64,000 nucleotides of DNA from Pseudomonadota bacterium (GTDB lineage: Bacteria; Pseudomonadota; Gammaproteobacteria; Steroidobacterales; Steroidobacteraceae). Location of the stretch: contig JAEYXD010000210.1 in NCBI GenBank assembly GCA_023428645.1, forward strand, positions 10,227-74,226. Direction: 5' to 3'. The notes under the pieces were generated by a model, which ran no database searches, was not told the DNA's origin, and saw only the letters and a list, made by a program, of their open reading frames with translations. Each line of letters opens with the position of its first letter. The stretch's first letter is position 1. The translations under genes were made by a program, and so were the position numbers. Positions 51,376-59,741 of the stretch are shown in pieces.

Positions 51376-51969
51376 ATGACGCGCAACGCAAGGCGCCCTC
51401 CAGACCGGCGCGCAACTCAACTCCCGAACAAGCTGCGAATCATCGCCGGGCGCTGGCGCGGCGTGCCGATCACCTTTCCGCCGCACGCCGAACTGCGGCC
51501 CACGCCCGATCGCGTGCGCGAGACGCTGTTCAATTGGCTCGCGCCGCGGATCGTCGGGGCGCGCTGTCTCGATCTGTTCGCCGGCAGCGGTGCGCTCGCG
51601 TTCGAGGCGCTGTCGCGCGGCGCGCGCGAGGTCGTGTGCGTCGAGCGCGATCGCGAGGTCGTGCGACATTTACAAGACACCGCGAAGCGTCTCGAGGCCG
51701 TGGGCTTCGCTGCGATCGCGAGCGATGCGCTTGCATACCTCGGTGGCCCCGCGACGGCTTTCGACATCGTGTTTCTCGACCCGCCCTACGCCTCGGACGT
51801 GTTGACGCACGTGCTACCGCGTCTGGCGCAAGGTTGGCTCGTGTCTGGCGCGCTGATCTATCTGGAAGCGCCGGCCGATGCGGGCGTGCCGCCGTTGCCC
51901 GGCGGCTGGTCCGTCCATCGCAGCAAGCGCGCGGGACAAGTCGGCTATCATCTCCTGCGCTCATCTTGA
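51376..51969 (+). CDS. rsmD: 16S rRNA (guanine966-N2)-methyltransferase RsmD
   Basis: A 197-residue methyltransferase that methylates G966 of 16S rRNA. LRIIAGRWRGVPITFP opens the fold; motif I is CLDLFAGSGALAFEALSRGA, motif IV VFLDPPYASDV. A basic N terminus (MTRNARRPPDRRATQLPNK) precedes it. Another ATG lies 15 bases upstream. Divergent from ftsY, a conserved arrangement, with coaD 12 bases downstream. Confidence 0.92.
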   Translation: MTRNARRPPDRRATQLPNKLRIIAGRWRGVPITFPPHAELRPTPDRVRETLFNWLAPRIVGARCLDLFAGSGALAFEALSRGAREVVCVERDREVVRHLQDTAKRLEAVGFAAIASDALAYLGGPATAFDIVFLDPPYASDVLTHVLPRLAQGWLVSGALIYLEAPADAGVPPLPGGWSVHRSKRAGQVGYHLLRSS

Positions 51970-51981
51970 CGGGGACAGGCC

Positions 51982-52476
51982 ATGACTGGCGCGATGTATC
52001 CAGGCACTTTCGATCCGATCACGAACGGGCACCATGACTTGGTGCGCCGTGCGGCGGATATTTTCGACAGGGTCGTCGTCGCGGTCGCGGCAAACCCGGG
52101 CAAGGCGCCGTTGTTCACGGTCGACGAGCGCGTCGAACTCGCGCGCCAGGTGCTCGGCGACATCCCGAATGTCGAGGTCACCGGCTATTCCGGTCTCACG
52201 GTGGATTTCGCGCGCCAGCATGGGCTGCGCGTCGTCGTGCGCGGGTTGCGTGCAGTGTCCGATTTCGAATTCGAATTCCAGCTCGCGACGATGAGCCGAC
52301 ATCTATCCGACAAGGTCGATTACGTCTTTCTCACCCCGACCGAACAGTTCAATTTCATTTCATCGACGCTGATCCGCGAGATCGCGAGCCTCGGTGGGGA
52401 CGTCAGTCAATTCGTGCATCCCATTGTCAAAGAGGCGCTCGCGCAGGCCTGGGCGCGGCGCCGCGCCCAGCAATAA
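51982..52476 (+). CDS. coaD: Phosphopantetheine adenylyltransferase CoaD
   Basis: A 164-residue enzyme making dephospho-CoA from ATP and 4'-phosphopantetheine, the fourth step of CoA synthesis. The nucleotidyl-transferase motif TFDPITNGHHDLV (T/HxGH type), RGLRAVSDFEFEFQLATMSRHL and the ISSTLIREIA motif are all present. Full length. It follows rsmD on the same strand and converges with mutM. Another step of the pathway, coaBC, is at 56381. Confidence 0.96.
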   Translation: MTGAMYPGTFDPITNGHHDLVRRAADIFDRVVVAVAANPGKAPLFTVDERVELARQVLGDIPNVEVTGYSGLTVDFARQHGLRVVVRGLRAVSDFEFEFQLATMSRHLSDKVDYVFLTPTEQFNFISSTLIREIASLGGDVSQFVHPIVKEALAQAWARRRAQQ

Positions 52477-52478
52477 CT

Positions 52479-53294
52479 TCATTTCTGGCAGTTGCCGCAA
52501 AAGTACGTCGAGCGCTGGCCCTGTACGACGTGGCGAATCGGTGTCTTGCAGACGCGGCAAGGCTCGCCGGTGCGCTCGTAGACGTACAGTCGCTGCCTGA
52601 AGTAGCCGGGCATGCCGTCCGCGTTCACGTAATCGCGCAACGTCGTGCCCCCGGAGCGGATCGCTTCCTGCAAGACTTGCTTCACGGCGTTCGCGAGGGC
52701 CTCGAACTCCGCGAGCTTCAAGCGGCCCGCCGCGCGCCGCGGGCGAATGCCGGCGCGAAACAGCGCTTCGCTTGCGTAGATATTGCCGACCCCCACGACG
52801 ATCTGGCTGTTCATCAGTAATTGCTTGATCGCGACGCGGCGACCTTTCGCGGCGCGCGCCAGGGCGGCGCCGTTGAATTCCGGCGCGAGCGGCTCAGGTC
52901 CGAGTGAACGCAACAATGGGTGCTGCTCGGGATCGCCCGTCGTCCACAGCACGCTGCCGAAGCGGCGCGGATCGTTGAAGCGCAGGCACGCGCCGGAATC
53001 CAGAACGATATCGAGATGATCGTGGAGCAGCGGCGGGGTCGCTGCGGGCAGCGCGCGCAAACTGCCGCTCATGCCCAGATGCAGGATCAACGTCCCATTC
53101 GCGAGGCTGAACAGCAGGTACTTCGCGCGGCGTTCCAGCGCGCGCACCTGCTGGCCCGCGGCCATGCTGGAGAGCTCGGCGGCTACGCGCCAGCGCAGGC
53201 GCGGCTCGCGCACATCGATGCGCACGATCGTGCGGCCGACGACCGCAGCAGCGACGCCGCGGCGCGTGGTTTCGACCTCAGGTAGTTCGGGCAT
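52479..53294 (-). CDS. mutM: Formamidopyrimidine-DNA glycosylase MutM
   Basis: A 271-residue bifunctional glycosylase/AP lyase removing 8-oxoguanine. PELPEVETTRRG starts the protein (Pro2 nucleophile, Glu3 after Met removal), the H2TH region has VVGVGNIYASEALF, and the C-terminal zinc finger has CRVCKTPIRHVVQGQRSTYFCGNCQK with four Cys. Ends 3 bases from the coaD stop, convergent. Confidence 0.97.
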   Translation of the reverse strand: MPELPEVETTRRGVAAAVVGRTIVRIDVREPRLRWRVAAELSSMAAGQQVRALERRAKYLLFSLANGTLILHLGMSGSLRALPAATPPLLHDHLDIVLDSGACLRFNDPRRFGSVLWTTGDPEQHPLLRSLGPEPLAPEFNGAALARAAKGRRVAIKQLLMNSQIVVGVGNIYASEALFRAGIRPRRAAGRLKLAEFEALANAVKQVLQEAIRSGGTTLRDYVNADGMPGYFRQRLYVYERTGEPCRVCKTPIRHVVQGQRSTYFCGNCQK

Positions 53295-53532
53295 GTCTCG
53301 AAATTATTACGCTGCAGCGCACGACGACAAAACTATTACGGAACGTGCTTGCGTCCCCCTGCTTGATGTTGATGAGATCAGCGTCACGATACCGCGTTGC
53401 GTCAGTCATGGCGTCGAGCGCGAAAGTTTGAGAGCAGGGAATCGCTCATTTGGACCCCCACGGGGGTTGGCTATAGTCGGGTGGCTCGATCGCGGATCGA
53501 CGCCTTCGTTTCAGTTGTTTTAAGGGCGGCCT

Positions 53533-54717
53533 GTGAATCTCGATTTTTTGTACGGCATCCTCGACCTGAGTTTCTGGGGCTACGTGCTCGTGACGTTCCT
53601 GATGATTCAGGTGACTTTCATGGGCGTGACATTGTTTCTCCACCGCGATGCTACCCATCGCAGCCTCGATCTTCATCCGGCGCTCCGTCATTTCTTCCGT
53701 CTCTGGTTGTGGATGAGCTCCGGCATCATCACGCGCGAGTGGGTCGCGGTGCATCGCAAGCATCACGCTCGCTGCGAAACGAAGGACGATCCGCACAGCC
53801 CGGCCGTCTACGGCATCAAGAAGGTTCTCCTCGAGGGCGCCGAGCTGTATCAGGCCGCCGCTCGCGATCCTGAAGTCGTGGAGAAGTTCGGTCGGGGCGC
53901 GCCGAACGACTGGTTGGAGCGCAATCTCTACTCGCGCTATCGCAATCTCGGCATCATCGCGATGGCGGTCATCGATCTCGTGCTGTTCGGTGTGCCGGGC
54001 ATCATCATCTTCGCGGCGCAGATGCTCGCGAATCCGCTCATGGCGGCAGGCGTCGTGAACGGCATCGGGCACTGGTGGGGCTATCGCAATTTCGAATGCC
54101 CGGATGCGGCTCGCAACATCACGCCGTGGGGCTTGCTGATCGCGGGCGAGGAGCTCCATAACAATCACCACGCGTTCCCGAGCTCGGCGAAGTTCTCGGT
54201 GCAGCGCTGGGAGTTCGATATCGGCTGGCTGTACATCAGCGTCTTCAGGGCCTTCGGCTTGGCGAAGGTGATTCGTGTGGCGCCGCAGGCGCCGGCACCG
54301 GTCAAGGCGCACCGCACGCATGTGGATCTCGAGACCGTTCGCGCAGTCATCGTGAACCGCATGCACGTGCTGCGCGATTACTCGCGCAACGTCACGATTC
54401 CCGTGTTCCGCGAACAGATGCGTGTCGCCGGCTCGAATCTGAGCCGCCGCGCGAAGAAATTGCTGGTGCGTGAGCCGGTGCTGCTCGACACGAGCGCGCA
54501 GTCCAAGCTCCAGCAAGTACTGGCGGACAACCAGGCACTGCAGACGGTGCACGAGTTCCGCGAACGGCTTCGTGTGCTGTGGAACGGCACGAACATGAGC
54601 AACGAGTCGCTGCTCCAGCATCTGAAGGATTGGATCGCGCAGGCCGAGGCAAGCGGTATCAGCGTGCTGCAGGATTTCGCCGCGCGGCTGCGCGGGTACG
54701 CGATGCAGCCGGCCTGA
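53533..54717 (+). CDS. Membrane fatty acid desaturase with C-terminal extension
   Basis: A 394-residue integral-membrane di-iron desaturase of the stearoyl-CoA/acyl desaturase family. His boxes are H37-xxxx-H42, HRKHH (74-78) and HNNHH near 215, with transmembrane helices between them (about 12-35, 140-180). The start codon is GTG with GGGCGG upstream. After about residue 265 come 130 helical residues (AKKLLVREPVLLDTSAQSKLQQVLADNQALQTVHEFRERL) with no catalytic motif. A terminator follows. The 238-bp gap upstream has a palindrome TCGATC-GCG-GATCGA that may be regulatory. Confidence 0.88.
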   Translation: MNLDFLYGILDLSFWGYVLVTFLMIQVTFMGVTLFLHRDATHRSLDLHPALRHFFRLWLWMSSGIITREWVAVHRKHHARCETKDDPHSPAVYGIKKVLLEGAELYQAAARDPEVVEKFGRGAPNDWLERNLYSRYRNLGIIAMAVIDLVLFGVPGIIIFAAQMLANPLMAAGVVNGIGHWWGYRNFECPDAARNITPWGLLIAGEELHNNHHAFPSSAKFSVQRWEFDIGWLYISVFRAFGLAKVIRVAPQAPAPVKAHRTHVDLETVRAVIVNRMHVLRDYSRNVTIPVFREQMRVAGSNLSRRAKKLLVREPVLLDTSAQSKLQQVLADNQALQTVHEFRERLRVLWNGTNMSNESLLQHLKDWIAQAEASGISVLQDFAARLRGYAMQPA

Positions 54718-54743
54718 GCGCAGCAGCGAAGGTCCTTTCCCGG

Positions 54744-54770
54744 AAAGCCCGCTTCGGCGGGCTTTTTCTT
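54744..54770 (+). terminator. Rho-independent terminator of the desaturase gene
   Basis: AAAGCCCGC-TTCG-GCGGGCTTT followed by TTCTTTT, 27 bases after the stop. Stem of 9 base pairs with a stable UUCG loop. Confidence 0.92.
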
Positions 54771-54889
54771 TTGTAGCGATCGAGGCCGATGGCCTGCCAA
54801 TCCCCGCTGCGGTTCTGCGCCGCTGCCAAAGCGGGTGCCATGTGCCTGGATGGCCGACCACGCGCGGCCTTTCGAGACGGCTTAAAACG

Positions 54890-54916
54890 AAAAACCCGCC
54901 TCATGGGCGGGTTTTT
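54890..54916 (-). terminator. Rho-independent terminator of the rpmB-rpmG operon
   Basis: AAAAACCCGCC at 54890-54900 and GGCGGGTTTTT at 54906-54916, a perfect 11-bp stem with a 5-base loop. It starts 31 bases after the rpmG stop on the minus strand, where the T-tract lies. Confidence 0.92.
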
Positions 54917-54946
54917 CAGGAGTCCTCTGACGATGACTCGGAGCGA

Positions 54947-55102
54947 TTACTTGATCTTCGCTTCCTTGTAAGGGACGTGCTTGCGGACCTTCGGATCGAA
55001 TTTCTTCACTTCCATCTTGTCCGGGTGCAGACGCTTGTTCTTCGTCGTCGTGTAGAAATGGCCGGTGCCGGCCGTCGAAACCAACTTGACCTTTTCGCGC
55101 AT
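54947..55102 (-). CDS. rpmG: 50S ribosomal protein L33 (RpmG)
   Basis: A 51-residue ribosomal protein of the large subunit. The start MREKVKLVSTAGTGHFY, TTKNKRLHPDKMEVKKFDP and PYKEAKIK end match L33. It is the zinc-free (Cys-less) form. It follows rpmB by 17 bases, the universal rpmB-rpmG pair. Not in the longer open-frame range but fully supported by motif and position. Confidence 0.95.
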   Translation of the reverse strand: MREKVKLVSTAGTGHFYTTTKNKRLHPDKMEVKKFDPKVRKHVPYKEAKIK

Positions 55103-55119
55103 GACTTAGCTCCGTAGCG

Positions 55120-55356
55120 TTAGAGGCGAACGCCCTGGGCGCGCAGCTCGGCAACGACCTTGTCGATGCCCTTCTTCTCGATCGTGCGCAGGCCGCGCGT
55201 GGAGATGCGCAGGCTCACGAAGCGGCGTTCGCTCTCCACCCAGAAGCGCTGCACGTGCAGGTTCGGGAGAAAGCGGCGGCGACGCTTGTTGTTCGCGTGC
55301 GAAACGCGATTTCCCGTCATCGGGCCCTTGCCGGTGATCTGACAGACTCTGGACAT
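55120..55356 (-). CDS. rpmB: 50S ribosomal protein L28 (RpmB)
   Basis: A 78-residue ribosomal protein. MSRVCQITGKGPMTGNRVSHANNKRRRRFLPNLH matches L28, with VSLRISTRGLRTIEKKGIDKVV near the end. The chosen start drops nine residues of the longer frame. First gene of the pair with rpmG. Confidence 0.96.
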   Translation of the reverse strand: MSRVCQITGKGPMTGNRVSHANNKRRRRFLPNLHVQRFWVESERRFVSLRISTRGLRTIEKKGIDKVVAELRAQGVRL

Positions 55357-55504
55357 AGCGATTCCTCGAGACGGCGCCGCCAAGCCGAGGCGGGCCCAAA
55401 AATGAGTCGCGCTTTATACCAGAGTAAGGAGCGATGGCCAACTTAATTGCAGGCAGATACGCCGAAATCTGCCGTGCGACCCGTGGCCACCCCCACGACC
55501 AGAC

Positions 55505-56179
55505 CTAAAGCAGCCCCCGTTCGGCGAACGACTCGCAGGCCTCGTCGCCGATTACCAGGTGGTCGAGCACCCGGATGTCGACGAGCGCGAGCGCCTCTTT
55601 CAGCCGCCGTGTAATCAATTCGTCGGCCTGGCTGGGTTCGGCGATGCCGGAGGGATGGTTGTGGGCGAGAATCACAGCGGCGGCATTGCGCGCCAAGGCC
55701 TCTTTCACGACTTCGCGGGGGTGCACGCTGGCTCCGTCGATCGTGCCCCGGAACAGCTCCTCGAAGCCGAGGACTCGATGGCGATTGTCGAGAAAGACAC
55801 AACAGAACACCTCGTGGGGGAGATCGCGCAATCGCATTCGCAAGAATTCGCGCGTCGCGCGCGGATTCGATAGTGCGGAGCCGGCGCTCATCAGCTCCTG
55901 GTAGTGGCGCCGTGCCAGCTCCAGGGATGCCTGCAACGCCACGTAGCGCACCGGTCCAAGGCCAGGCGCGGCACACAGCTGCTCCTTGTCCGCCGTGAGC
56001 AGGCTGCGCAACGAGCCGAACTGGACCAGGAGGTCGCGTGCGACGTCGAGCGCGCTACGGCCGCGGCTGCCGGTTCGGAGCAGGATCGCGAGGAGCTCAG
56101 CCTCCGTCAGCGCCTGCGGACCTTGGGATAGCAGTTTCTCCCTCGGCCGCTCCGTCGGCGGCCAGTCACGGATCGACAT
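55505..56179 (-). CDS. radC: DNA repair-associated RadC/MPN domain protein
   Basis: A 224-residue RadC family protein. N-terminal helix-hairpin-helix part (TEAELLAILLRTGSRGRSALDVARDLL, APGLGPVRYVAL) and C-terminal JAMM/MPN metalloprotease fold with HNHPSGIAEPSQADELIT (HxHPSGxxxPSxxD). Family function remains uncertain despite the name. Lies divergent to coaBC, which is the usual neighbour. Confidence 0.93.
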   Translation of the reverse strand: MSIRDWPPTERPREKLLSQGPQALTEAELLAILLRTGSRGRSALDVARDLLVQFGSLRSLLTADKEQLCAAPGLGPVRYVALQASLELARRHYQELMSAGSALSNPRATREFLRMRLRDLPHEVFCCVFLDNRHRVLGFEELFRGTIDGASVHPREVVKEALARNAAAVILAHNHPSGIAEPSQADELITRRLKEALALVDIRVLDHLVIGDEACESFAERGLL

Positions 56180-56380
56180 GGATGCTCCGGATGGCGGTCA
56201 TGCCCAGCGCCGGAGTCTGGTCACCCGTAGGGTGAGACGGTCGCCATAAAACCGGGCGAGTTGCGCCGATATGACCCACAACGTGCGGCGTTTGTGCGAT
56301 TTCGGCCCATTCCCGCACGGAATGGAGGTATGGCCTTCTGGTTTGCTGGGCGCCCGCGAGCCGGCCCATAATCCGCCGCC

Positions 56381-57625
56381 ATGAGCGCGTCACAGCCACG
56401 CAAGATTCTGCTCGGGGTTACCGGGGGAATCGCCGCCTACAAGAGCCCGGATCTCGTTCGTCGCTTGATCGAGCGAGGCGCCGACGTGCAAGTCGTCATG
56501 TCGCGAGCCGCGCAGCAATTCGTCGCTCCGCTCACGTTTCAAGCAGTTTCTGGTAAGCCCGTCCGCACCGACCTTTGGGATGAATCCGCCGAGGCTGCGA
56601 TGGGTCACATCGAGCTGGCGCGTTGGGCCGACGACATCGTGATCGCGCCGGCGACCGCCGATTTCATCGCGCGTCTCGCGCATGGCTTCGCGAATGACTT
56701 GCTCACGACACTGGCGCTCGCGACATCGGCGCCAATCTCACTCGCCCCCGCGATGAATCGATTGATGTGGGCAAACCCCGCGACCCAGGCCAACATCAAG
56801 CTGCTCAAGGAGCGCGGCGTGCGCATCCTCGGGCCCGCGAGCGGCGAGCAAGCGTGTGGTGAAGTCGGCCCGGGTCGCATGCTCGAGCCAAGCGACATCA
56901 CCGCCGAATTGTTCGTCGATGCGCCCTCGAATTCCGCGCTGAAAGGTTTGAAGGTCGTCGTGACCGCCGGTCCGACGCGCGAGCGCATCGATCCCGTGCG
57001 CTTCATCAGCAATCGCAGTTCCGGAAAAATGGGCTATGCCGTCGCCGAAGCCGCGCGCGATGCGGGCGCCAAGGTCGTGCTCGTCAGCGGCCCCGTGCAA
57101 GTTTCAGCGCCGCGCGGCATCGAGCGCATCGATGTCGAAAGCGCGGAGCAGATGCTGAGCGCGGTTCAGCAGGCAATCAGCGACGCGGACATCTTCATTT
57201 CGGCGGCCGCGGTCTCCGACTATCGCTGCTCGGAAGTCGCCTGCGAAAAGATCAAGAAAACCAGCGACACGATGACGCTCGCGCTGTCGAGGGCGCCGGA
57301 CGTGCTGGCAACGGTCGGCCGCAGTGCGAAGCCGCCGTTCCTGGTCGGTTTCGCCGCCGAGACGGAGAACGTCGAACGCAACGCGCTCGCGAAACTCTCG
57401 GGCAAGAACCTGGACATGATCGCCGCGAACAAGGTCGGCGACGGCCTCGGCTTCGACAAGGACGACAACGCGCTCACGTTGTATTGGTCGGGAGGCAAGC
57501 GCGAGCTGTCGCTCACGAGCAAGGGCGCGTTGGCGCGGCAACTCGTCGACGTGATTGCCGAGCGCTATCGCGCTCGCCATGCCACGACCGCGTCACCGAT
57601 CGCGTCGTTGCATGCCACCCGCTGA
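56381..57625 (+). CDS. coaBC: Bifunctional phosphopantothenoylcysteine decarboxylase/synthase CoaBC
   Basis: A 414-residue enzyme making phosphopantetheine. CoaC half: LGVTGGIAAYKSPDLVRRL FMN-binding start, His in VAPLTFQAVSG region, APAMNRLMW. CoaB half: VVTAGPTRERIDPVRFISNRSSGKMGYAVA and ISAAAVSDYR. Overlaps dut by 14 bases. Together with coaD in this window the pathway to dephospho-CoA is nearly complete. Full length. Confidence 0.96.
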   Translation: MSASQPRKILLGVTGGIAAYKSPDLVRRLIERGADVQVVMSRAAQQFVAPLTFQAVSGKPVRTDLWDESAEAAMGHIELARWADDIVIAPATADFIARLAHGFANDLLTTLALATSAPISLAPAMNRLMWANPATQANIKLLKERGVRILGPASGEQACGEVGPGRMLEPSDITAELFVDAPSNSALKGLKVVVTAGPTRERIDPVRFISNRSSGKMGYAVAEAARDAGAKVVLVSGPVQVSAPRGIERIDVESAEQMLSAVQQAISDADIFISAAAVSDYRCSEVACEKIKKTSDTMTLALSRAPDVLATVGRSAKPPFLVGFAAETENVERNALAKLSGKNLDMIAANKVGDGLGFDKDDNALTLYWSGGKRELSLTSKGALARQLVDVIAERYRARHATTASPIASLHATR

Positions 57626-58109
57626 CGGATCGGGCGCCGCGCCCGTGCGCTCGCGGCAACGCCTGCAAGTGCGCGTGCTCGACCCGCGGGTCGGGCGCGA
57701 ATTTCCGCTGCCGCAGTATGCGACGTCCGGCTCCGCGGGCGTCGACTTGCGCGCGTGCATCGACGCGCCGCTCGAACTCAGGCCGGGCGACACCCAGCTC
57801 ATTCCCTCGGGCATCGCGATTCATCTCGGCGATCCGAACCTCGCCGCGATCGTGCTGCCGCGCTCGGGCCTCGGGCACAAGCACGGCATCGTGCTCGGCA
57901 ATCTGGTCGGCCTGATCGACTCTGATTACCAGGGGCAGATCTTCGTCTCGTGCTGGAATCGCGGCGCCTCGACGTTCACGATCCAGCCCGGCGAGCGCAT
58001 CGCGCAGCTCGTCGTCGTGCCTGTCGTGCAAGTGGAATTCGAGGTCGTGAGCGAGTTCGTCGCGACGGAGCGCGGCGCGGGCGGATTCGGCAGCTCGGGA
58101 ACGAAGTAG
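57612..58109 (+). CDS. dut: Deoxyuridine 5'-triphosphate nucleotidohydrolase
   Basis: A 165-residue trimeric dUTPase hydrolysing dUTP to dUMP. Conserved motifs 1-5 are SAGVDLRACI, LPRSGLGHKHGIVLGN, GLIDSDYQGQI, QPGERIAQLVVVPV and RGAGGFGSSGTK. The start MPPADGSG overlaps the coaBC stop by 14 bases; the N terminus before QVRVLDPRVGRE is a little longer than in E. coli Dut. Confidence 0.95.
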   Translation: MPPADGSGAAPVRSRQRLQVRVLDPRVGREFPLPQYATSGSAGVDLRACIDAPLELRPGDTQLIPSGIAIHLGDPNLAAIVLPRSGLGHKHGIVLGNLVGLIDSDYQGQIFVSCWNRGASTFTIQPGERIAQLVVVPVVQVEFEVVSEFVATERGAGGFGSSGTK

Positions 58110-58124
58110 GCGCGGCGGCGCTGC

Positions 58125-58802
58125 TTACTTCAGGCCCTTCAATTCCTTGAAGCGTTTGATGTCCGCGGCGAACGCGGTCTTCACCTGCGTTTGCTCTTCC
58201 TTGTTCTTCGCGAGCGATTCGCGATACACGCGCTGGCCGTTCACGATATTGACGAGTTCTTCGGCGAGGTGATCGGGCAGCGGTGGAGCATTCGCTTGCT
58301 CGTTGTACGGCTTGAAGCGCGCGATCTGCTGTTCGACCCGTGTCTGACGCTCGCGCAGATTGCGAATGTTCTGTTCCGTCACCCGATACTGCGAGACGAG
58401 CAGCTCGATGCGTTGATCGCGCAAGCGCTCGATGTCCGCGACCGTCTGGTAGGTGTCGATCAGCATGCGGTCGCGCTGTTCGCGTGCGTCGCGCTCATCC
58501 CGAGCCTTTTTCTCGGCCGCTTCGCGCTCGACGCGGGCCGCTTTCGTCCGCTCCCCCTCGATGACGCGGCTGACCATGCCCCGATCATTCAGCACTTCGG
58601 TGTCAAAGCCGGCGCACGCCGGCGGTAGGCTGTCGCCGTAATGGGTCTGGCCGGCCCCGTCCTTGCAGCGATAGAACGCCTCGCGCGTGGTCTTGGTTTG
58701 GGCATGGGATGTCGCGGCCGCAAGCGTCGCGACCAGGACCACGGTCGCGGCCAGCGCGTGCTGCGGACGGCGAAGCGTCAGCTTGCTGTTCCGATGGCCC
58801 AA
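58125..58802 (-). CDS. Exported coiled-coil protein with DUF4124-like start
   Basis: A 225-residue protein. No ATG fits: the only good start is TTG at 58802, which has GGAGGAAAT directly upstream and yields a typical signal peptide (KLTLRRPQHALAATVVLVATLAAATSHA). The mature start FYRCKDGAGQTHYGDSLPPAC is like DUF4124 domains. It is followed by a long charged coiled coil (ERTKAARVEREAAEKKARDERDAREQRDRML...). Function unknown; it is periplasmic and may interact with the cell wall. Confidence 0.7.
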   Translation of the reverse strand: MGHRNSKLTLRRPQHALAATVVLVATLAAATSHAQTKTTREAFYRCKDGAGQTHYGDSLPPACAGFDTEVLNDRGMVSRVIEGERTKAARVEREAAEKKARDERDAREQRDRMLIDTYQTVADIERLRDQRIELLVSQYRVTEQNIRNLRERQTRVEQQIARFKPYNEQANAPPLPDHLAEELVNIVNGQRVYRESLAKNKEEQTQVKTAFAADIKRFKELKGLK

Positions 58803-58890
58803 ATTTCCTCCGCAAATAAGCTGCCCTATTGTGCAGCAGGTCACTGATCGGTCAACCGTTTGCCAGCAAAGACGAGAGCCAACCTGTGAC

Positions 58891-59526
58891 TCAGGTCTCG
58901 ATGCCGTAACGGGCGCGATAGCTGCGCAGGGCGCCAAGTTCGGCGGATGCGCCAGTCTTTTCGACATGCGCGATGAGGTCCTGCAACTTGATGATGCTCG
59001 TCACGGGCAGGGCGAGATCCTGCTCGACCTCCTGTACCGCGGACCGCTCTCCTTGCCCCCGCTCTTGGCGATCGAGCGCGATCAACACCCCGATCGGGGT
59101 GGCGCCGGCCGCGCGGATGATGCTCACGGACTCCCGGATCGCGGTCCCGGCGGTGATGACGTCATCGACGATCAAGACGCGTCCGGCGAGCGGGGTGCCG
59201 ACGATCGTGCCGCCTTCACCATGATCCTTCGCTTCCTTGCGATTGAACGCCCACGGCGCGTCTCGCCCCTGGTGATCCGCCAGGGCGATCGCCGTCGTGG
59301 CGACGAGCGGGATGCCTTTGTACGCCGGGCCGAAGAGCATGTCGTAGCCCAGGTTCGCGCGCTGCACAGCCTGCGCATAGTGGCGACCGAGTTCGGCGAG
59401 CGCCCGACCGGAGTTGAACAAGCCGGCGTTGAAGAAGTAGGGGCTCGTGCGTCCGGATTTCAGCTTGAACTCGCCGAAGCGGAGCACGCCGAGTTCGAGG
59501 CAGAGGTCGATGAAGGATGAGGACAT
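58891..59526 (-). CDS. pyrE: Orotate phosphoribosyltransferase
   Basis: A 211-residue enzyme converting orotate and PRPP to orotidine monophosphate in UMP synthesis. LRFGEFKLKSGRTSPYFFNAGLFNSG start, FGPAYKGIPL and AFNRKEAKDHGEGG (flexible loop), and the PRPP site VLIVDDVITAGTAIRESV are as in E. coli. The start MSSSFIDLC is chosen from family length; the longer frame reaches 59592. Confidence 0.95.
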   Translation of the reverse strand: MSSSFIDLCLELGVLRFGEFKLKSGRTSPYFFNAGLFNSGRALAELGRHYAQAVQRANLGYDMLFGPAYKGIPLVATTAIALADHQGRDAPWAFNRKEAKDHGEGGTIVGTPLAGRVLIVDDVITAGTAIRESVSIIRAAGATPIGVLIALDRQERGQGERSAVQEVEQDLALPVTSIIKLQDLIAHVEKTGASAELGALRSYRARYGIET

Positions 59527-59741
59527 TGAAGTGAGATGCCGGAGTGTCGTGTGCATAGTATAGGGCCGAGCCACGCGTGATCGCTCCGGCAAAGCAGGAC
59601 AGTCCGACGACCAAGCTATCCGCGCTCTCGATCCCGCTTCTATACTCCGCCGATGCAGTTTTCGACGCTTCCGTTCGCCTCATCATTCTCTGTAAGGCAT
59701 CGAGACATCGACGCGGCTTTGCTCGCGAGAGGACCGCTCGC

